Shown: piece by piece, positions 13,212-25,837 of the stretch | How positions within the stretch are numbered: the stretch's first letter is position 1 | How the letters are laid out: each line of letters opens with the position of its first letter | NCBI GenBank assembly: GCA_946699065.1 | Contig: CAMPDV010000056.1 | Span: 930,001-994,000, forward strand | DNA: 64,000 nucleotides | Direction of reading: 5' to 3' | Source of the DNA: Loxodes magnus | Lineage: Eukaryota; Ciliophora; Karyorelictea; Loxodida; Loxodidae | Position numbers and translations under genes: made by a program | The notes under the pieces: model-generated | Databases searched by the model: none | The model's input: the letters and a program-made list of their open reading frames with translations, nothing else | What the model was told of the DNA's origin: nothing

Positions 13212-14824
13212 AACAATTCAACATTCATAAATATAGTTATATTTTCAAACTTTATAATAGAATATTTATATTATCATCAATATCACTTAGTTGTTTATTT
13301 CCATTACTCTCATATATCTTTCGCTAATTTTAAATGTATTCAAGGAGTCAAATAAACTAGAATTTTTTTCTTTCATTTACAATAAATTAAGTATTAACTC
13401 TTTATCATTCTAATAATTTCAATATTTCATTAAAAAAAGGAAGCTTTATTTGATTAGAAATCGAAGGAAAAATATGAAGTAAGTACTCAAAATGAATTTA
13501 ACTTTCTTTTTTTTTAATTTAAAATTAAATTAGCATCAATCTAGCTTCCCATATCAGCATATATACACTTCTAACTTAATTATACAATTATATTAATCAA
13601 GTTATTACATAACTTTGGATTTACTAAAATATAATAACGAATTATTTAAAAACGAAACAAAGTGAAAATAAAAATTTATTTGGTATGTAAAAAGCATAGA
13701 ACTCTCTAGGGTGATATTTGTATTTAGACGGGTAAGCTAATTTAATTTACTAAAATAATATCTTAGAGTTTATTTAATAGTTAAGCTGGGGAAAATAAAT
13801 TTGAAATATCATGAGAAGAAAGTTTAGAATAGAATGTAGATAGTTATATTAATGCTATATAATTCACTTTTATAAGCATATTATATACATACTTAGAAGA
13901 TATTTCCGTTCTTTTAATCTCTTTTTTGATTTGAATAGAAGATTTCTTACAATTAAAAATATTGCTATAACTATGCTTACCATAAATTTTAGTTTCTGAG
14001 AGCATATTAAGTAACAAATAATTAGCAATAATGAACCTTTTAGAAATATTGATTGAAATAATATAGAAAAGTACGAAGATAGGGAAATATGCTTAGATAT
14101 AAAAGCTAATTTTAGTCTGAATTCGAAATCTTTATTTATATTAGAATCTTATGCTTATAAGGGAAAAAATAAATTGTTGGGTAAATAGAATTGAAAGGTT
14201 TATAAAAATCTAAGGGAAAACAAATCTATAATCCATTTAATAGTTTAAAGCCTTATATATAGCTTGAATTTATTTCTGAAGATTCAGTCTAAATATTTTA
14301 ATTCTTTTACTTGTAATAAATGTAAAATATTTAAAATCATACTGTCTAATGTTTTTAAGAGTTGCTTAGATTTATTAAAAAAGAAATATTTAAATGGTAT
14401 AAGCTTGAATTAATAATTAAGAATATATCTATGCTACTTTTTATATACCAAGAGCTTATATTTTTCAAATCTAGTAAATACAAACTTTAATCGCTGACTC
14501 GAAATTACTCTTAGTTTCATAGAATAAAAATTCTATTGTATTAATCTAGAAAGAATAGTAAATAGCTATCAGGTATTTATTCTAGATTTGCTAATTTACG
14601 CTATATTAAAGATTAGAAGATTAAATTTGTTACCAAATAGATATATCAACTATAAATAGAAGTATAAAATTAGATTTGAATAGTCTTAGCAGCTTTTGAT
14701 ATAAGATATAGAGGTTTAATTTAATCAATTGATTTCAGAGAATTTTAATGATTTGAAATAGTAAAATAATAAACTAGCTTTTATAATGGATTCATTTTAG
14801 GAGTTAATGTGAAGTGCTGCTAAC
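13212..14824. other. AT-rich spacer
   Basis: No gene, RNA or repeat is recognised between the carrier-like gene and the TPR gene. Confidence 0.5.
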
Positions 14825-16171
14825 ATGAAAACAGCTATGATTCATTCAAGAAGGAAAATTTTTGAAAAATGGCCTAAGTTCCATCAAGCAGCACTTTATA
14901 TATTTGAGAAAGTCCAAAAAGTTTCTAAAGAAGAAAGAATTTCTAAAGCTAAAAGTCTTAAAGAGGAAGGAAATAAAATTTTAGCTACTGATCCTGTCAA
15001 AGCTTTGTATGTTTATGAAGAGGCATTAGGATATCTTAGAGTTGTTAGTTGTGCTAGATCTGATTGATAATAAGGTTTTGACGATGAAGAACTAATAATT
15101 GAAATTGATGAAAGTGGTGAAGGTAAAGAGCTTATTCATAGTCTGTATTTAAATATAAGTCTAGCTTGTATTAAAAACAAATAATATGAATTAGCTGTTT
15201 AAGCTTGTGATGAAGCTTTGAAATAGAAACTTACTACTAAGGCTTTTTATAGACGAGCACTTGCTTTAAAATTAGATCCAAAATAAGATAACTTATAAGA
15301 AGCAATCAAAAACTGTAAGCAAGCTCTTGAAATAGATCCAAATAACAAAGAATCATAAAATCTACTTTAAGAATGCTAAAACCAAAGTAGCAAAGATGTG
15401 TAAAGCAAGAAAAAATGAATGGGCTTTTTAAAGCCACAACATGATTAAGAGGAACAAAAAAAAGAAAAATAAAAAGAAAATGTTAAGGAAGAACTTACTC
15501 CTAGGACTAAACGTATAAGAGAAATGGAAGAGGAAATAAAACAGTCCGAACAATTAATTATTAATTTTAGAAATGCTAAACTAACTAAAGAAGAAAGAGG
15601 ACTTATGAAAGAAGTTAGGCAATATAAAAAGATATTGAAACAAATGAAAGAATCTCGAGAATTGGAAGAAGAATAAAAAAAACAAAGCGAGATCGATTTA
15701 TCGAATCCTACAGAAGAAATGATAAAAATGGCAAAAGAAAAATTTAATATTAATTTATCAGATCCTCAAGTAAAGTAAGAGTTTTAAAATTATGTAAAGT
15801 AAAAAGAAAAATAGGAATAAAAAGATTAAACAGTTGAAAATACATAGAAGGAAAGTTAAAGTTAAAGAACCAATAAAAGAGTAGACAAACCAGAGTAAAC
15901 ATAATAAATTAATCAACTTGAAAATAAATAGAAGGAAAGTTAAAGTTAAAGAACCAATAAAAGAGTAGATAAACCAGAGTAAACATAATAAATTAATCAA
16001 CTTGATTTTCAAGGATAAAAAGATAAAAAAGATAACTAAAGTACTTAATAATAAGTACCACGAGAAAATTTTAGAACATATTATTTTGTGAGCTTTTTTT
16101 TAATAGCTCTGGCAATTGCGTATTTTTATGAAATATTGTGGAGCTAGGAAGAAGAATATCAGTTTCATTGA
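14825..16171 (+). CDS. tail-anchored TPR protein related to the TPR part of large FKBPs
   Basis: Probably a co-chaperone adaptor bound to a membrane. The 448 residues form one exon. The start is ATG 14825; an in-frame ATG-TGA seven codons upstream is possible. TPR units occupy about residues 40-75 and 110-185, with the spacing AKSLKEEGNKIL, LYLNISLACIKNKQYELAV, TTKAFYRRALALK and NCKQALEIDPNNKE typical of FKBP-type TPR clamps. No peptidyl-prolyl isomerase domain precedes them. A charged coiled-coil follows, then two 28-residue repeats, then one hydrophobic helix (about 425-441, YYFVSFFLIALAIAYFYEIL) and a short acidic tail ending at TGA. That order suggests a C-terminal anchor. Two internal TGA codons encode Trp. 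Confidence 0.85.
15836..16003 (+). repeat. two tandem 84-bp units inside the TPR gene
   Basis: Two almost identical 84-bp units (15836-15919 and 15920-16003) encode a Gln/Lys/Asn-rich 28-residue repeat with the core QKESQSQRTNKRVDKPEQ. The length is a multiple of three, so the frame is kept. The near identity indicates a recent duplication in the linker before the membrane anchor. Confidence 0.95.
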
Positions 16172-16842
16172 TCATAATATTTAAATGTTTTACTTCTATC
16201 ATTTTAATTATTTATCTATTCCACTTTATTTTATTTTTTGGACTGAACAAAATAAATAAAAATCTTTAAAGTAGTAATTCATTAAATATCTATCCTTTAA
16301 GATTGTTAAATTTTAAATAAAATGTTTTTTTATTCTTTTATAAATAACGGATCCTCTTATAACTTTATTTATTAATGAAAGACTTAAAAAAAATTATTTG
16401 ATAGTAGTTATTAAGAAAAAAGGAGCAATAATAACTATTTATTTATTAAATAATAATTTTAGCTTTTTTCTATTTAACTTAATTAATTTTTCTTTTTAGT
16501 TAATCTAGTATGAAAAAAAGAAACTTTAATAAACTAATCAAAAAAGATTAGATTATTATATTTCTATGATAAGAAAAATGCATTAGAAATTTTATATTTA
16601 TCACTTTTTTCACTTCTTTTAAACTTGAAAAAAAGTGATTTTAGATGCTAATTTTAAAAGAAAACGTATAATTATGTGAGATAGTGAAAGAAATAGTTTT
16701 ATACAATTCGCTCATACATATTATGTGATGACTAGCACTTAATGGATCTTAACTATTAACCAATTACATTTAGCTGATTTTATATAATTTGATATTTTAT
16801 AATTATAAGCTTTATTGTATAATTATTATGATTAATAATAGC
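16172..16842. other. AT-rich spacer
   Basis: Between convergent genes. It holds a perfect 11-bp inverted repeat (16600-16610 with 16629-16639, ATCACTTTTTT and its complement) able to form a hairpin. Nothing else is recognised. Confidence 0.5.
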
Positions 16843-17670
16843 TCAATTCATTTAAAATGAATTATCAAACATAGGCTTTTGTATACTACACTAGAATTAG
16901 GTTTGACCTAATTTCAATATCATTCCATCTATGATTTCAGTATAATCTTCACCATATATTCAAGTTCCAGTTTTCGAAGCTTTTAGACCATCTCCATCAC
17001 TTAGAATTCAAGAACAAGTTTCCTAAGAATATGTAATCATGCATTAATATCTTGACACTGAATTATCGTTAAACCTAATACTACAGTCACTCACTTTTCC
17101 AATTAGAATATTTTTTTCCACATTTGAAAATTTATAAATTTCATCTATTTTAGGTCCATCAAGAAATTTAAAAGCAATGTGGAAATTTTTAGAAAGGGCA
17201 ACTGACATATGAGAATTTCCAAATAGTATAATACTTCCTTATCTAAGGGTTACAGGTTGGTCTATTTTTATAAATGTTCCAGTACCATCACCAAGATCCT
17301 TTACATAATAAGTCAAGTTTTCAAAGCTATATGTAATAACCATGTGTTTCTTACCAATGCCTTTTTCCTCTTTTGGAAAAACAAAATCACACACAGGTGT
17401 TTTCGATCCTTTACTCTCATAGGCTTAATTGCCAAAATATACAGTGCCATCTTATCTCGCGCCACCCACTAATCCATTAGATTGAATTATAAACTCAGCA
17501 CCTATTTTAAAATTCTGAGCTTCGACAACAACAAGTTTGACTATAGGATGTATCTAAGTATTATCAAGTATAGAAAGCTCTCCCTAGTTAAAGTAATTTT
17601 AATACCTTTACTTATATAATTCGTTCTCTTTTAGATCTGTTCTACAGCACCAAGAAAATATATTTAACAT
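16843..17670 (-). CDS. protein with two FHA-type domains
   Basis: FHA domains bind phosphothreonine peptides, so this is likely a signalling adaptor. The 275-residue frame is a single exon from ATG 17668-17670 to TGA 16843-16845. The first domain centres on HMVITYSFENLTYYVKDLGD, then GTGTFIKIDQ. The second has LIGKVSDCSIRFNDNSVSRY, then ILSDGDGLKASKTGTWIYGE. The usual FHA elements are visible: a Gly before the first loop, the Ser of the recognition loop (SVSRYQ, where His is more usual after SR), and the late Asn/Gly position changed to KTGTW. The N terminus MLNIFSWCC has a Cys pair that could be acylated. Two Trp are TGA codons. It is divergent from the acidic protein gene, with only 5 bp between the ATGs. 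Confidence 0.85.
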
Positions 17671-17675
17671 TTATA
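17671..17675. promoter_or_regulatory. 5-bp gap between two divergent start codons
   Basis: Only TTATA separates the ATG of the FHA gene from the ATG of the neighbouring plus-strand gene. Any promoter elements must therefore lie inside the two coding regions, or the true starts are further in. Both frames are well supported. Confidence 0.6.
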
Positions 17676-18368
17676 ATGAAAACTTTTAAATAAATTTTAT
17701 GCTGCTCTAGTCCTAGAACATCTAAGGAAGAAAGTATTGGGATGCCTTGCTCAGAGAGGAATTTGCTATAATCATAAAGGACTTAGTAAACTAATAATAA
17801 TGATAATCATACATCTTCTTAACAGGCCAAAATTAACTCATAATAAGACAGTAAACAAAACCAAAAGCTGGATTCTACTGAAATCGAAGAAATTTAATTG
17901 CCATCACCTTCCAAAACAAGCAAACAGAACCAGAATTATTTGTAAAACTTAGACAAAATTTCTTTATTTAACTAAGAGGAAGATTTAAACATTCCTGAGG
18001 AAAATAGTGATCATTCTGATGAAGAAAATATACAAACTGCTTTAAAGGAAGAGTTCAATACCATTTTCCAAGAACATTTCTTATCACTTAGTTCTTAAGA
18101 AGCCAAGAAAGAAGTTGATTCATTAGTGTACAGTACCGAATAGTAGTCATTTAAAAAAAATAATATTTACAGTTCTTTAGAATCACCTAAAGAAGAGCAA
18201 GTCCCTAATAAGCCTCACTGCCTGACGTAAGATGTATTTTCTGATAAATTTTACGAATTTAAAGAAAAGTAAAAAAGTAGCACTTTTCATTTTACTCCAA
18301 CTTACTTTAGTAAAAGTACTGAGAAATCCTCTTTTAAGAACCTTCGTGATGCTAAGAAATATATTTGA
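17676..18368 (+). CDS. acidic Ser/Gln-rich protein, unknown
   Basis: No family is recognised. There are 230 residues in one frame with no internal TGA. The N terminus MKTFKQILCCSSPRTS has a Cys pair that might be acylated, mirroring the Cys pair of the divergent FHA protein. A Gln/Asn/Ser-rich region follows, then an acidic segment (NQEEDLNIPEENSDHSDEEN), a helical part and a basic C terminus (FKEKQKSS, STEKSSFKNLRDAKKYI). It looks largely disordered. The absence of TGA and the composition, much richer in Glu, Ser and Pro than spacer DNA, support it. Shared regulation with the FHA gene is likely from the 5-bp gap. Confidence 0.75.
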
Positions 18369-20157
18369 TTATTTATTTATGTTTATAAGCTCTTACTTTT
18401 TCCTCTTTTCCTTAATTAAGTCTACTATACTATATGTACCTCTACTTTTTAATACTATTATTTTAACTTTATTTTGAAAGTTGTTACGATATATTAATAA
18501 TAGGGATTATTTATTATAAACAAAACTATAACATTTTAAAGGCCTTTAGCTTCTTAAAGACTTAAAGAAAAAAATAGCGAGAAGATAGTAACATAATATG
18601 ATTGATATTGGTAGCATATGTTATCATATTAGAATAAGTTAAACTAACACTCAGCTTATTTCAGTCTAATATCAATAACTAGTTTTATCTGTAGAATGTG
18701 AGTCAAATTAATAAATAGGTAATAACAGTTTTATATACCCTTTAGATACTTTAGATAAGTAAATAGTTTAATTATCTAATAGATGATATTAATATAACAA
18801 ATAGATTATATGATAAACATTAAGAAAGCTGCTAGTATCTTTAATAGGATAAACAAGTATATTTATATTTATTATCCAAAATGATCTTTAAAAAGATATA
18901 AAGGCTTTCTTAGGTTAATAGTATTTTAAATATTAATAAAATAGCTAAATTATTAAAAATTGAGCTAATGTAAATAAAGCAAGGAAGCTTAATAGCACTT
19001 AAACATAATTGAAACATTTAGTCTTATAAAGCAAAAGATAGGAATACTAGATTCTTTTTTTCATTAATTAAATACTTAGAGCTAAGAAGAACTTTACTGT
19101 AATTTAATTAAAAAATCTTAGATACTTCAGTTAATAAAACTATGTAAATAATACTTTTATAATTTTTACAGGGTATATATAAAAAGCAAAAATACTAAAA
19201 TTAGAATTATAATAATTATTCCATATCTATAGGTATATTTAAACTTTAAAAGAGTACATTAAAGTATCTTAAACTAGATTATTAACTAATTAATGAAGCT
19301 AATTAGTTTGATTATAGTTTTAAAGTTGCCAAATTAAGAAACTTGGGATTAGAATCTCTTTTATAAATGTTAATCAATCTTAGTGAATTCAAAAAATAAA
19401 AAAAAGAAATTAAAAAGCAGAAAAATAAAAATAGTAATGGTATGAAAGGAATAGCATTGTAATTATTTAGCTTTTAAACAAACATTATAGTTAATCTAAT
19501 TGGTAAGCATAAATTATCATAAGCTTAGATTCCAATAAACTGCTATTTAAATCTGATTTTAAATTAAGATAAATACATTCCTCTAAATCAAATATTTGAT
19601 CTATATTTAAAAATACATTTTTGAAATCTAAATTCTATACAATACAGAAAATCAAAGATATCTAACTTTCTCATTCATAAAAGAAGAGAAAATTATGAAT
19701 GATGAGAAATTTAAATAAAAACAGAAGCATTTTTCTATAGAAAAGTATGTTAGACAAAAAGAAAAATAATAGAATATTAGATTTATAAGAAGTTTATTTA
19801 TTTAAAATGCTTAATCTAATAAAAAGCATTAGAAGCTATTTTAATTATAAAATATAACAGTAGCTTAGTAAATCCTTAGCTATATATTTTTTATTTGTGA
19901 TATTTTTATAGAGTTTTTATCTTTTAATGAAGTAATTAGTTTGGAAAAGTAAAATTTTGTTTTATTTACTTTATTTCTAAGAAGGAAATCGTAAGATATA
20001 AGTTGCTGAAGTTTGAATAGAAGTAGTAAGTTAAAATATTATAACAGATAAGAATGGTAGAAATATAAGGTTAAATGATAAAGGAACTATGCTTTTTTAT
20101 GTAGTATTAACTCAAATTTTTTAACTCAAATTTAAAATAATTTAATCATATTAAAAA
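18369..20157. other. AT-rich spacer
   Basis: Long open frames appear (for example about 19430-20009), but TGA density and amino acid composition match chance. No domain is seen. Confidence 0.45.
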
Positions 20158-20789
20158 ATGAAGCCTAAAGCCTATGAAACACCTAAAGGCAAAGCATTTA
20201 GCTTCCAGAACTTTTATATTTAATATGGAAGATTTCATAACAATATTGTTAATCTCTGCATTCACATTCTATTTGTTCCAAGTATTGTATTCTCTTTAGT
20301 TGCAATGGTAAGTCATATTCTTACCAAAACTATCGATTACGGACTCATAATTATCTGCGCATTAACCTTAGTTTATCTATATATGGATATTCTAACTGGA
20401 ATCTTTATACCATAGGTTTTTATAAAATTAACGCTATAATAAAGTTACATGATTAAGACTGAATGGGAAGAAACTATTTTTATTATATGATTGCTCTCCT
20501 TATTCTTGCTTTTATATTTTAATTTATAGGCCATTAATTTTTCGAAAAAAGAGCACCTGTTTCCTCAGCTAATATTTCATTTGCTTTTATAGCCCCATTT
20601 TTCGCGGTTTTCGAAGTGCTTAGTTTTTTTACAGGCTACAGGAAAAGGGAGGTAGAAAAGTTTAAAAAGATAATAGAAGCAGATAATCATTATTACATCT
20701 ATCTAATTTTATACTGCTTAAATAGTAGAAAGCTTCTTGTTTAATTAGGGAAATATATAATTTCTTTATAGATACATTTATATTTATGA
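20158..20789 (+). CDS. Mpo1-like (DUF962) membrane protein, two exons
   Basis: Members such as yeast Mpo1 are ER dioxygenases acting on 2-hydroxy fatty acids. The N terminus has the family pattern FQNFYIQYGRFHNNIVNLCIH followed by hydrophobic helices (VPSIVFSLVAMV, LIIICALTLVYLYMDI). The C-terminal part shows AFIFQFIGHQFFEKRAPV, then APFFAVFEVLSFFTGYR, matching the family GH..FE.R.PA and aPfFv..E motifs with their conserved His. The halves lie in different frames. A 29-nt intron at 20416-20444 or a 14-nt one at 20444-20457 joins them; neither has the usual 16-nt length. The start is ATG 20158; the end is TGA 20787-20789, after a tail longer than in typical members. Confidence 0.75.
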
Positions 20790-21318
20790 ACGAAAGTAAC
20801 TTTTATTTGTAATTAGTAGGATAATAAAACTTAAAAGCTCTTTGAACTAATTTTTAGAGATTTATATAATTGAAGCTTAAATCTTTTTGCATAGGAAAGC
20901 ATTAATAAAATGCCATATCATATGTCATCGTTTTAAAGGAAAAAAGATATGACTTAAAAAGAAGAACTATAATATGAAATAAGTAAGAAGTTTCAAACTA
21001 ATAAGATAAAGCTTATAATTAAATAGGCAATTAATATATAATAGATCTGCATTCTATACGAATTATATATCATTAGAATTACGAAATCTATTTAGTTAGT
21101 AAGCCTTTATATTATCTTAAAAAGTCTATTATTTAAATAGATTTATATTTTCAGTTTCCGAATTTTTTTCCGTTAACTCTTTGATAAAAACCCTGGGCCT
21201 TTAAAAATTTGATCAAATAGTAGAGTTGATAGGAGTTTCAAAAAGAGAAAGTGTAAGAACTTAAAGGAATTAAAAAAGAGAAAAATCAATATAAATTTAA
21301 CTTTTTATTTAGCTTAAA
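20790..21318. other. AT-rich spacer
   Basis: No feature is recognised between the Mpo1-like gene and CEP104. Confidence 0.5.
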
Positions 21319-23478
21319 ATGCAGAAACTTAATTTTATTATCGCTTCTTGTACTTCAGAAGATCCTGATTTTCCTGCCACTGAATTAATTGAGCATAGCT
21401 CGAATACTAAAGGTTGATAATCTTCCAGGTTTTGCTAATTTCCTCAAATAATAGTGGTTTAGTTTGTTACACCTTCAAGACTTAAGCAAATTTAGTTTTT
21501 ATCACATTAACACAAAATAGCTACCCGAATTGACCTTTATACTTACATGCCTTAAACTTAATCCTTCTAGGTTATGGATTTCCAAAGATTAGGATATATA
21601 TCATTAGAAAGTAACGAGAAATCTAATTACTAGGCACGAGAACTTAAATCAGTTTATGTAAATGTTGAATGCCAATTTTTGAAACTCGTTTTTTAATAAC
21701 CACACTTAAATAGGATAAACCTAACTGGCTAAGTTTCACTTGTAGCTCTTAATTGTATAGGCCATCCTTTGGAACCTCTACCTCCTGAAGTTCGTCAAGA
21801 GAAATCTTAGACACCAAAGCAAATAGAGAGACAAGAACCTTAAAAAATGGACGCTGGGGTATTAGAAAAATTAAAAGCTTTGGAAATAGCAAAAAATGAG
21901 GCAGTATCAAATGAAGACTTTGATGAGGCTTAAAGAATAAAAGAAATAATAGATACAATATAATCTCTAGGATATCAAATAGCTTAGCTTGAATAAAAAA
22001 AGTAATTAGCTATCTAGTAAGAAGATTTCGAAAGTGCAAAAATCTTTAAACAAGAAATATATCGTCTGTAAGGTGTTTTGGAAAATCCGCCTGACTAACT
22101 TCAATAAACTTAGTAACAGAAGCCTGATCAAGAATATCAGATAATTTACTAGCAAATTGAACAAAATGAAAAAATTCAAAATTTAGAAGCTATTACTGAA
22201 GTAAAGCCTGAAGAACTTCCAGTCAGCCACGATGAGCAAGTAATTCCTACCTTGAAGTAAAAAAACGTTTAAGAATAATAAGAAGAATAAGCAACTACAA
22301 ATAAAGAAAGTAATGGACCAGAAGCCTTAGGATCACACCAAATGAAACTTGCAGAACCTTTATTGCCCTATTTGGGAGAAGATTTATGTAAAAAACTTTT
22401 TTCCAAGCAATGGTCTTTTAGAGAAAGTGCACTAGAATAAATATTTAAAGAAATATAGCAAGGTTCGGCTTTCTAAATAGATTAAGCATCTCAATTCAAT
22501 ATACTGTCTCAAGCTTTAAAATTCGGTATTAATGATCAAATTTAATAAGTTTCAATTAAAGCAATAGGAATGGTTAAACTTTTACTAGATAAAACTCATC
22601 CTCCATAAGCAAATAGAGGAAATGCCTCAGAAGGAGTTAACAACATTCTTATAAATCTAATTGATAAATCTGGAGATTCTAATACAAGAATAAGAGAAAA
22701 TGCTGAATAAGCATTTATGCAAATTACACGTTCGCCTTGTTGTGGCTAATCAAATTCTGTGAATATTCTATTGAAACCGTCAAAGCATTAAAGTAACAAA
22801 TATTTGATAGGAAAATTAAATCTTCTTACAAAAATAGTGGAAGAATTTAAATGTGCAGAACCTGCTATAATTTAGTAAGCTCTTGTCGGTTTTAAAAACT
22901 CAAACTCAGAAATTCGAAATGCTAGCTATCAACTTCTGCTAAATCTTAATTCTGTGCAAAATATATAAAACTATCTAACTGATCTTAGGCCTGTTTAGTT
23001 AGAAATGCTAGAAAAGGGTTTTGCTGAAAAAGCAGGTACTGAATATGTTGTGAAAAAGAAGTAAACAAAAGTGAATTAAAGAGAGTAATAAGGTGCTATA
23101 GTAAAATGTAATTTCTGTGGAAAATAGGATTCTAGTTTTACTAGTTAAGATAAGCTAGACATACATTTTTGGAAGGATTGTCCTATGCTTTTCAAATGTT
23201 TGGGTTGCAAATAAATAATTGAAATACTCAGATTAAATTCTCATCTTTTAAACGAATGTGATACAAAAACTTAATACAAATAATGTCCTCGCTGTATGGA
23301 ATCTATTCACATAGAAGAATTTGACTAGCATAGTGAAGAATAATCTTGTATTGAACAAAAAGCAGTCAGATTAGCTAACAGATGTCCACTCTGCCATTAG
23401 GATGTGCAACCTGGAGAAAATGGTTGGAAATAGCATATCCTAGTAGAAGGTTGTCCAAATAATGAAAGAACTCCCTGA
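21319..23478 (+). CDS. CEP104: CEP104 ciliary-tip protein
   Basis: CEP104 sits at ciliary and axonemal tips, binds tubulin through a TOG domain and helps set cilium structure. All four parts are present in 719 residues without an intron: an N-terminal beta-sandwich (about 1-165, with VMDFQRLGYISLESNEKSNY and ELKSVYVNVECQFLKL); a UVR-like hairpin and coiled coil (about 180-260, EDFDEAQRIKEIIDTIQ, QQEDFESAKIFKQEI); a TOG domain (about 338-560, VSIKAIGMVKLLLDKT, NTRIRENAEQAFMQI); and a Cys/His zinc array (about 596-719, VKCNFCGKQD, CPMLFKCLGC, CPRCMESIHIEEFDQH, CPLCHQD). Many Gln are TAA or TAG; one Trp (KGWQSS) is TGA. The end NNERTP-TGA follows the last zinc finger as in relatives. Length is near that of protist homologues. 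Confidence 0.93.
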
Positions 23479-25837
23479 TTAAATTTATTTCTTTCAAATA
23501 AATAAATTAACTATTAAATGATTATTAATAGCCAGCTTCCTCTATAATATTTCAACTAAACTAAATCCATTATTTCTTTAAATAATTCAATAAAGTCTCA
23601 CACTCTCTTATAAATTAATCTAAACAAAGTTAAAAATCAGACTGTTTTATATAGTAAACTAAATAAGATAAATTTAGTATAGCAGAGCTAGTTATTTAAG
23701 GATGATTAGATCCTTAAAAAGAAAAGCAAGATTCTATATAATAACGAATACATACTTGTAAGCTAAACAAGTGATAGACAAATGTTAATAGGATATTGAA
23801 AATAAACTGAAGTTATTAAATGTTTAAATACTTACTAGTAAGCTTGTATATTTGTATCTATTATTAAATATACTCCTATACAAATTAAGGAGTTTTTCTA
23901 TCTCTATCTTATTTTTCTATTTAAGGGGCTAAGTTAATTACTAATATCTTAAGATAGATACTTATAAAAATTATATATAAAGAGACATAAGAAAGGATTC
24001 TAATTGTAGAACGGTACTAATGATGATAAATAATGTTAAATTCTTTCTATTCTTATCAAATAAATAAAGTCTAAAAGATAACTAGTAATAGAAGTATACA
24101 TCATACACAAATTTTAGATATCAATAAGGATTTACTTTGATTAATAATATAAAGAGTACTCGATTTAGCAAAGTTGATGATCTATAAAATTTATTTTGTG
24201 TTTAAATTATTATTTTTTAAATGCATCAAACTAAAAGAATGCAAAATTCATGCAAAGATTTACTTCTTTTTCAAGCGATTTATAGAATAAACTTCAGCCA
24301 GCTTTTCAATCCTAATATTATCTTACACTGAATTTTGTAGTTATTAAATTAAGCGGGATTTTGGTTGCAATTTTATCAATCCAAAGTATTTGAAATAGTT
24401 ATATTAAATTAAATTTAGTGAAGTTAAATAATAAAGTCTTTTAGCAATTATTTAATTAAAAATAGAAAGAAAAAGCAGCATGATAGCATTAGGTCATTAA
24501 ACACTTCTATCATTTCAAGTTTTTTATAGCTAAAAAAAGCGAGATTTATATACTTTTCCAAGTCTCTTAAATGCTAAGAGGGTAATTAAGATGAAATGAT
24601 CTTTCCAATAATCTTTAAAATTTTTCTCTAATTACATATTTTAGGCATTATAGCTTTAGGAACTATGGATTCGTATCTTTTATCTTATAAATACATTAAG
24701 TTCTTCAAAAATTTCACCAATCAGATTTGCTTAAACTCTCTCTTCATTAAATCTAGAAGCTAATTTTCTTCTTATTTCAACTAGCAATTTTAGGTAGATA
24801 ATGTCACAATAATTTGAAATGTCTAGGTTTAGAATGATTTTTTTAGATAAATGATGATCAAAAGAAGAAAAGTAAGGATAATGTAAATTATCTTAGTTAT
24901 CAAAGCAAAAATTGATTTTGGAAGTTAAAATTTAAAATGCAAAGCAAATTAAAATAGAAATTTAAAGCTACCCGTTAGAAGTAAAACACTTAACATATCA
25001 TAAGAGATATTCATTGATATATGAAAATTTATCTTTAAAATATAGTTAAGCCAAATAAACTACTTTCATCCCATTTAGATACACTAATTAATATTTACCA
25101 AGCTAGAAGCTTATAAAATGTTACCAGTTTTAGTTTTATCACTCCTAATTTTAGTTTTATTAGTTAATAATTATAAAACTACAGCTGATAAAAGATAACA
25201 TTACTATAATATTAATATAATCAGTTGAAAAAAGCAAGCGAGTTATAAAAATAAACCACTAAGATATGAATTTATTTCCTCCTTTTTATACCCATTTTTC
25301 ATTAAGACATTCTGTTGATTTATAAAATACTAAGTAATTTAAGAAAGATAGCTACTATATTTCACGATTGTTTCTGATAACTGAATATCCTAGTTAAATA
25401 AATTATCCAGTATTATGAGAATATCAAATAATTTAACTATGAATCAAATAGAGCTAGTAAGTTAAGAAAGAGTTAGTTTAAATAAATAGTATTATTAATA
25501 AAGCCTAAGAAATAGTTAGTATAACTGATAAAATTTCAACTATAACTCTAAGTAAATACTAGTCAAGCAAATCATTTTATAGTATTAAATTTTGATAATA
25601 TTATGCCTTTTTTAAGAGATTTAATTCGCTATTAATGTTGATATTTAATAAATGTATTAAATTATTTACTATGAAGTACTTATCATTGCTAAAGCTCATT
25701 TGTTTAAGATAGTCTATCAAATAATTTTAGTAAAGAAAACCTCAAAAGGTATCAAAATTAAATCGTTTGATTAAATTTTTATCCTTAGATTTTCAATTTT
25801 TATTAAAGAAGTTGAAAGTAAATTATTACTAAAATGG
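23479..25837. other. AT-rich spacer with chance-level open frames
   Basis: Plus-strand frames at 23518-24177 (219 codons, one TGA), 24221-25024 (267, three TGA) and 25118-25885 (255, four TGA) are open if TGA is Trp. Their TGA density and low Gly, Ala and Asp content fit random AT-rich DNA, and the last overlaps the casein kinase gene. The first, with one TGA, is the only one worth an expression check. Confidence 0.45.

Noticed and set aside
13046-13228. Minus-strand frame under the carrier-like gene
   Set aside because: Antisense shadow of a well supported plus-strand gene.
15758-16012. Minus-strand hydrophobic open frame over the repeat region of the TPR gene
   Set aside because: It is the antisense of the duplicated Lys/Gln-rich coding repeat, which reads as Leu/Phe on the other strand.
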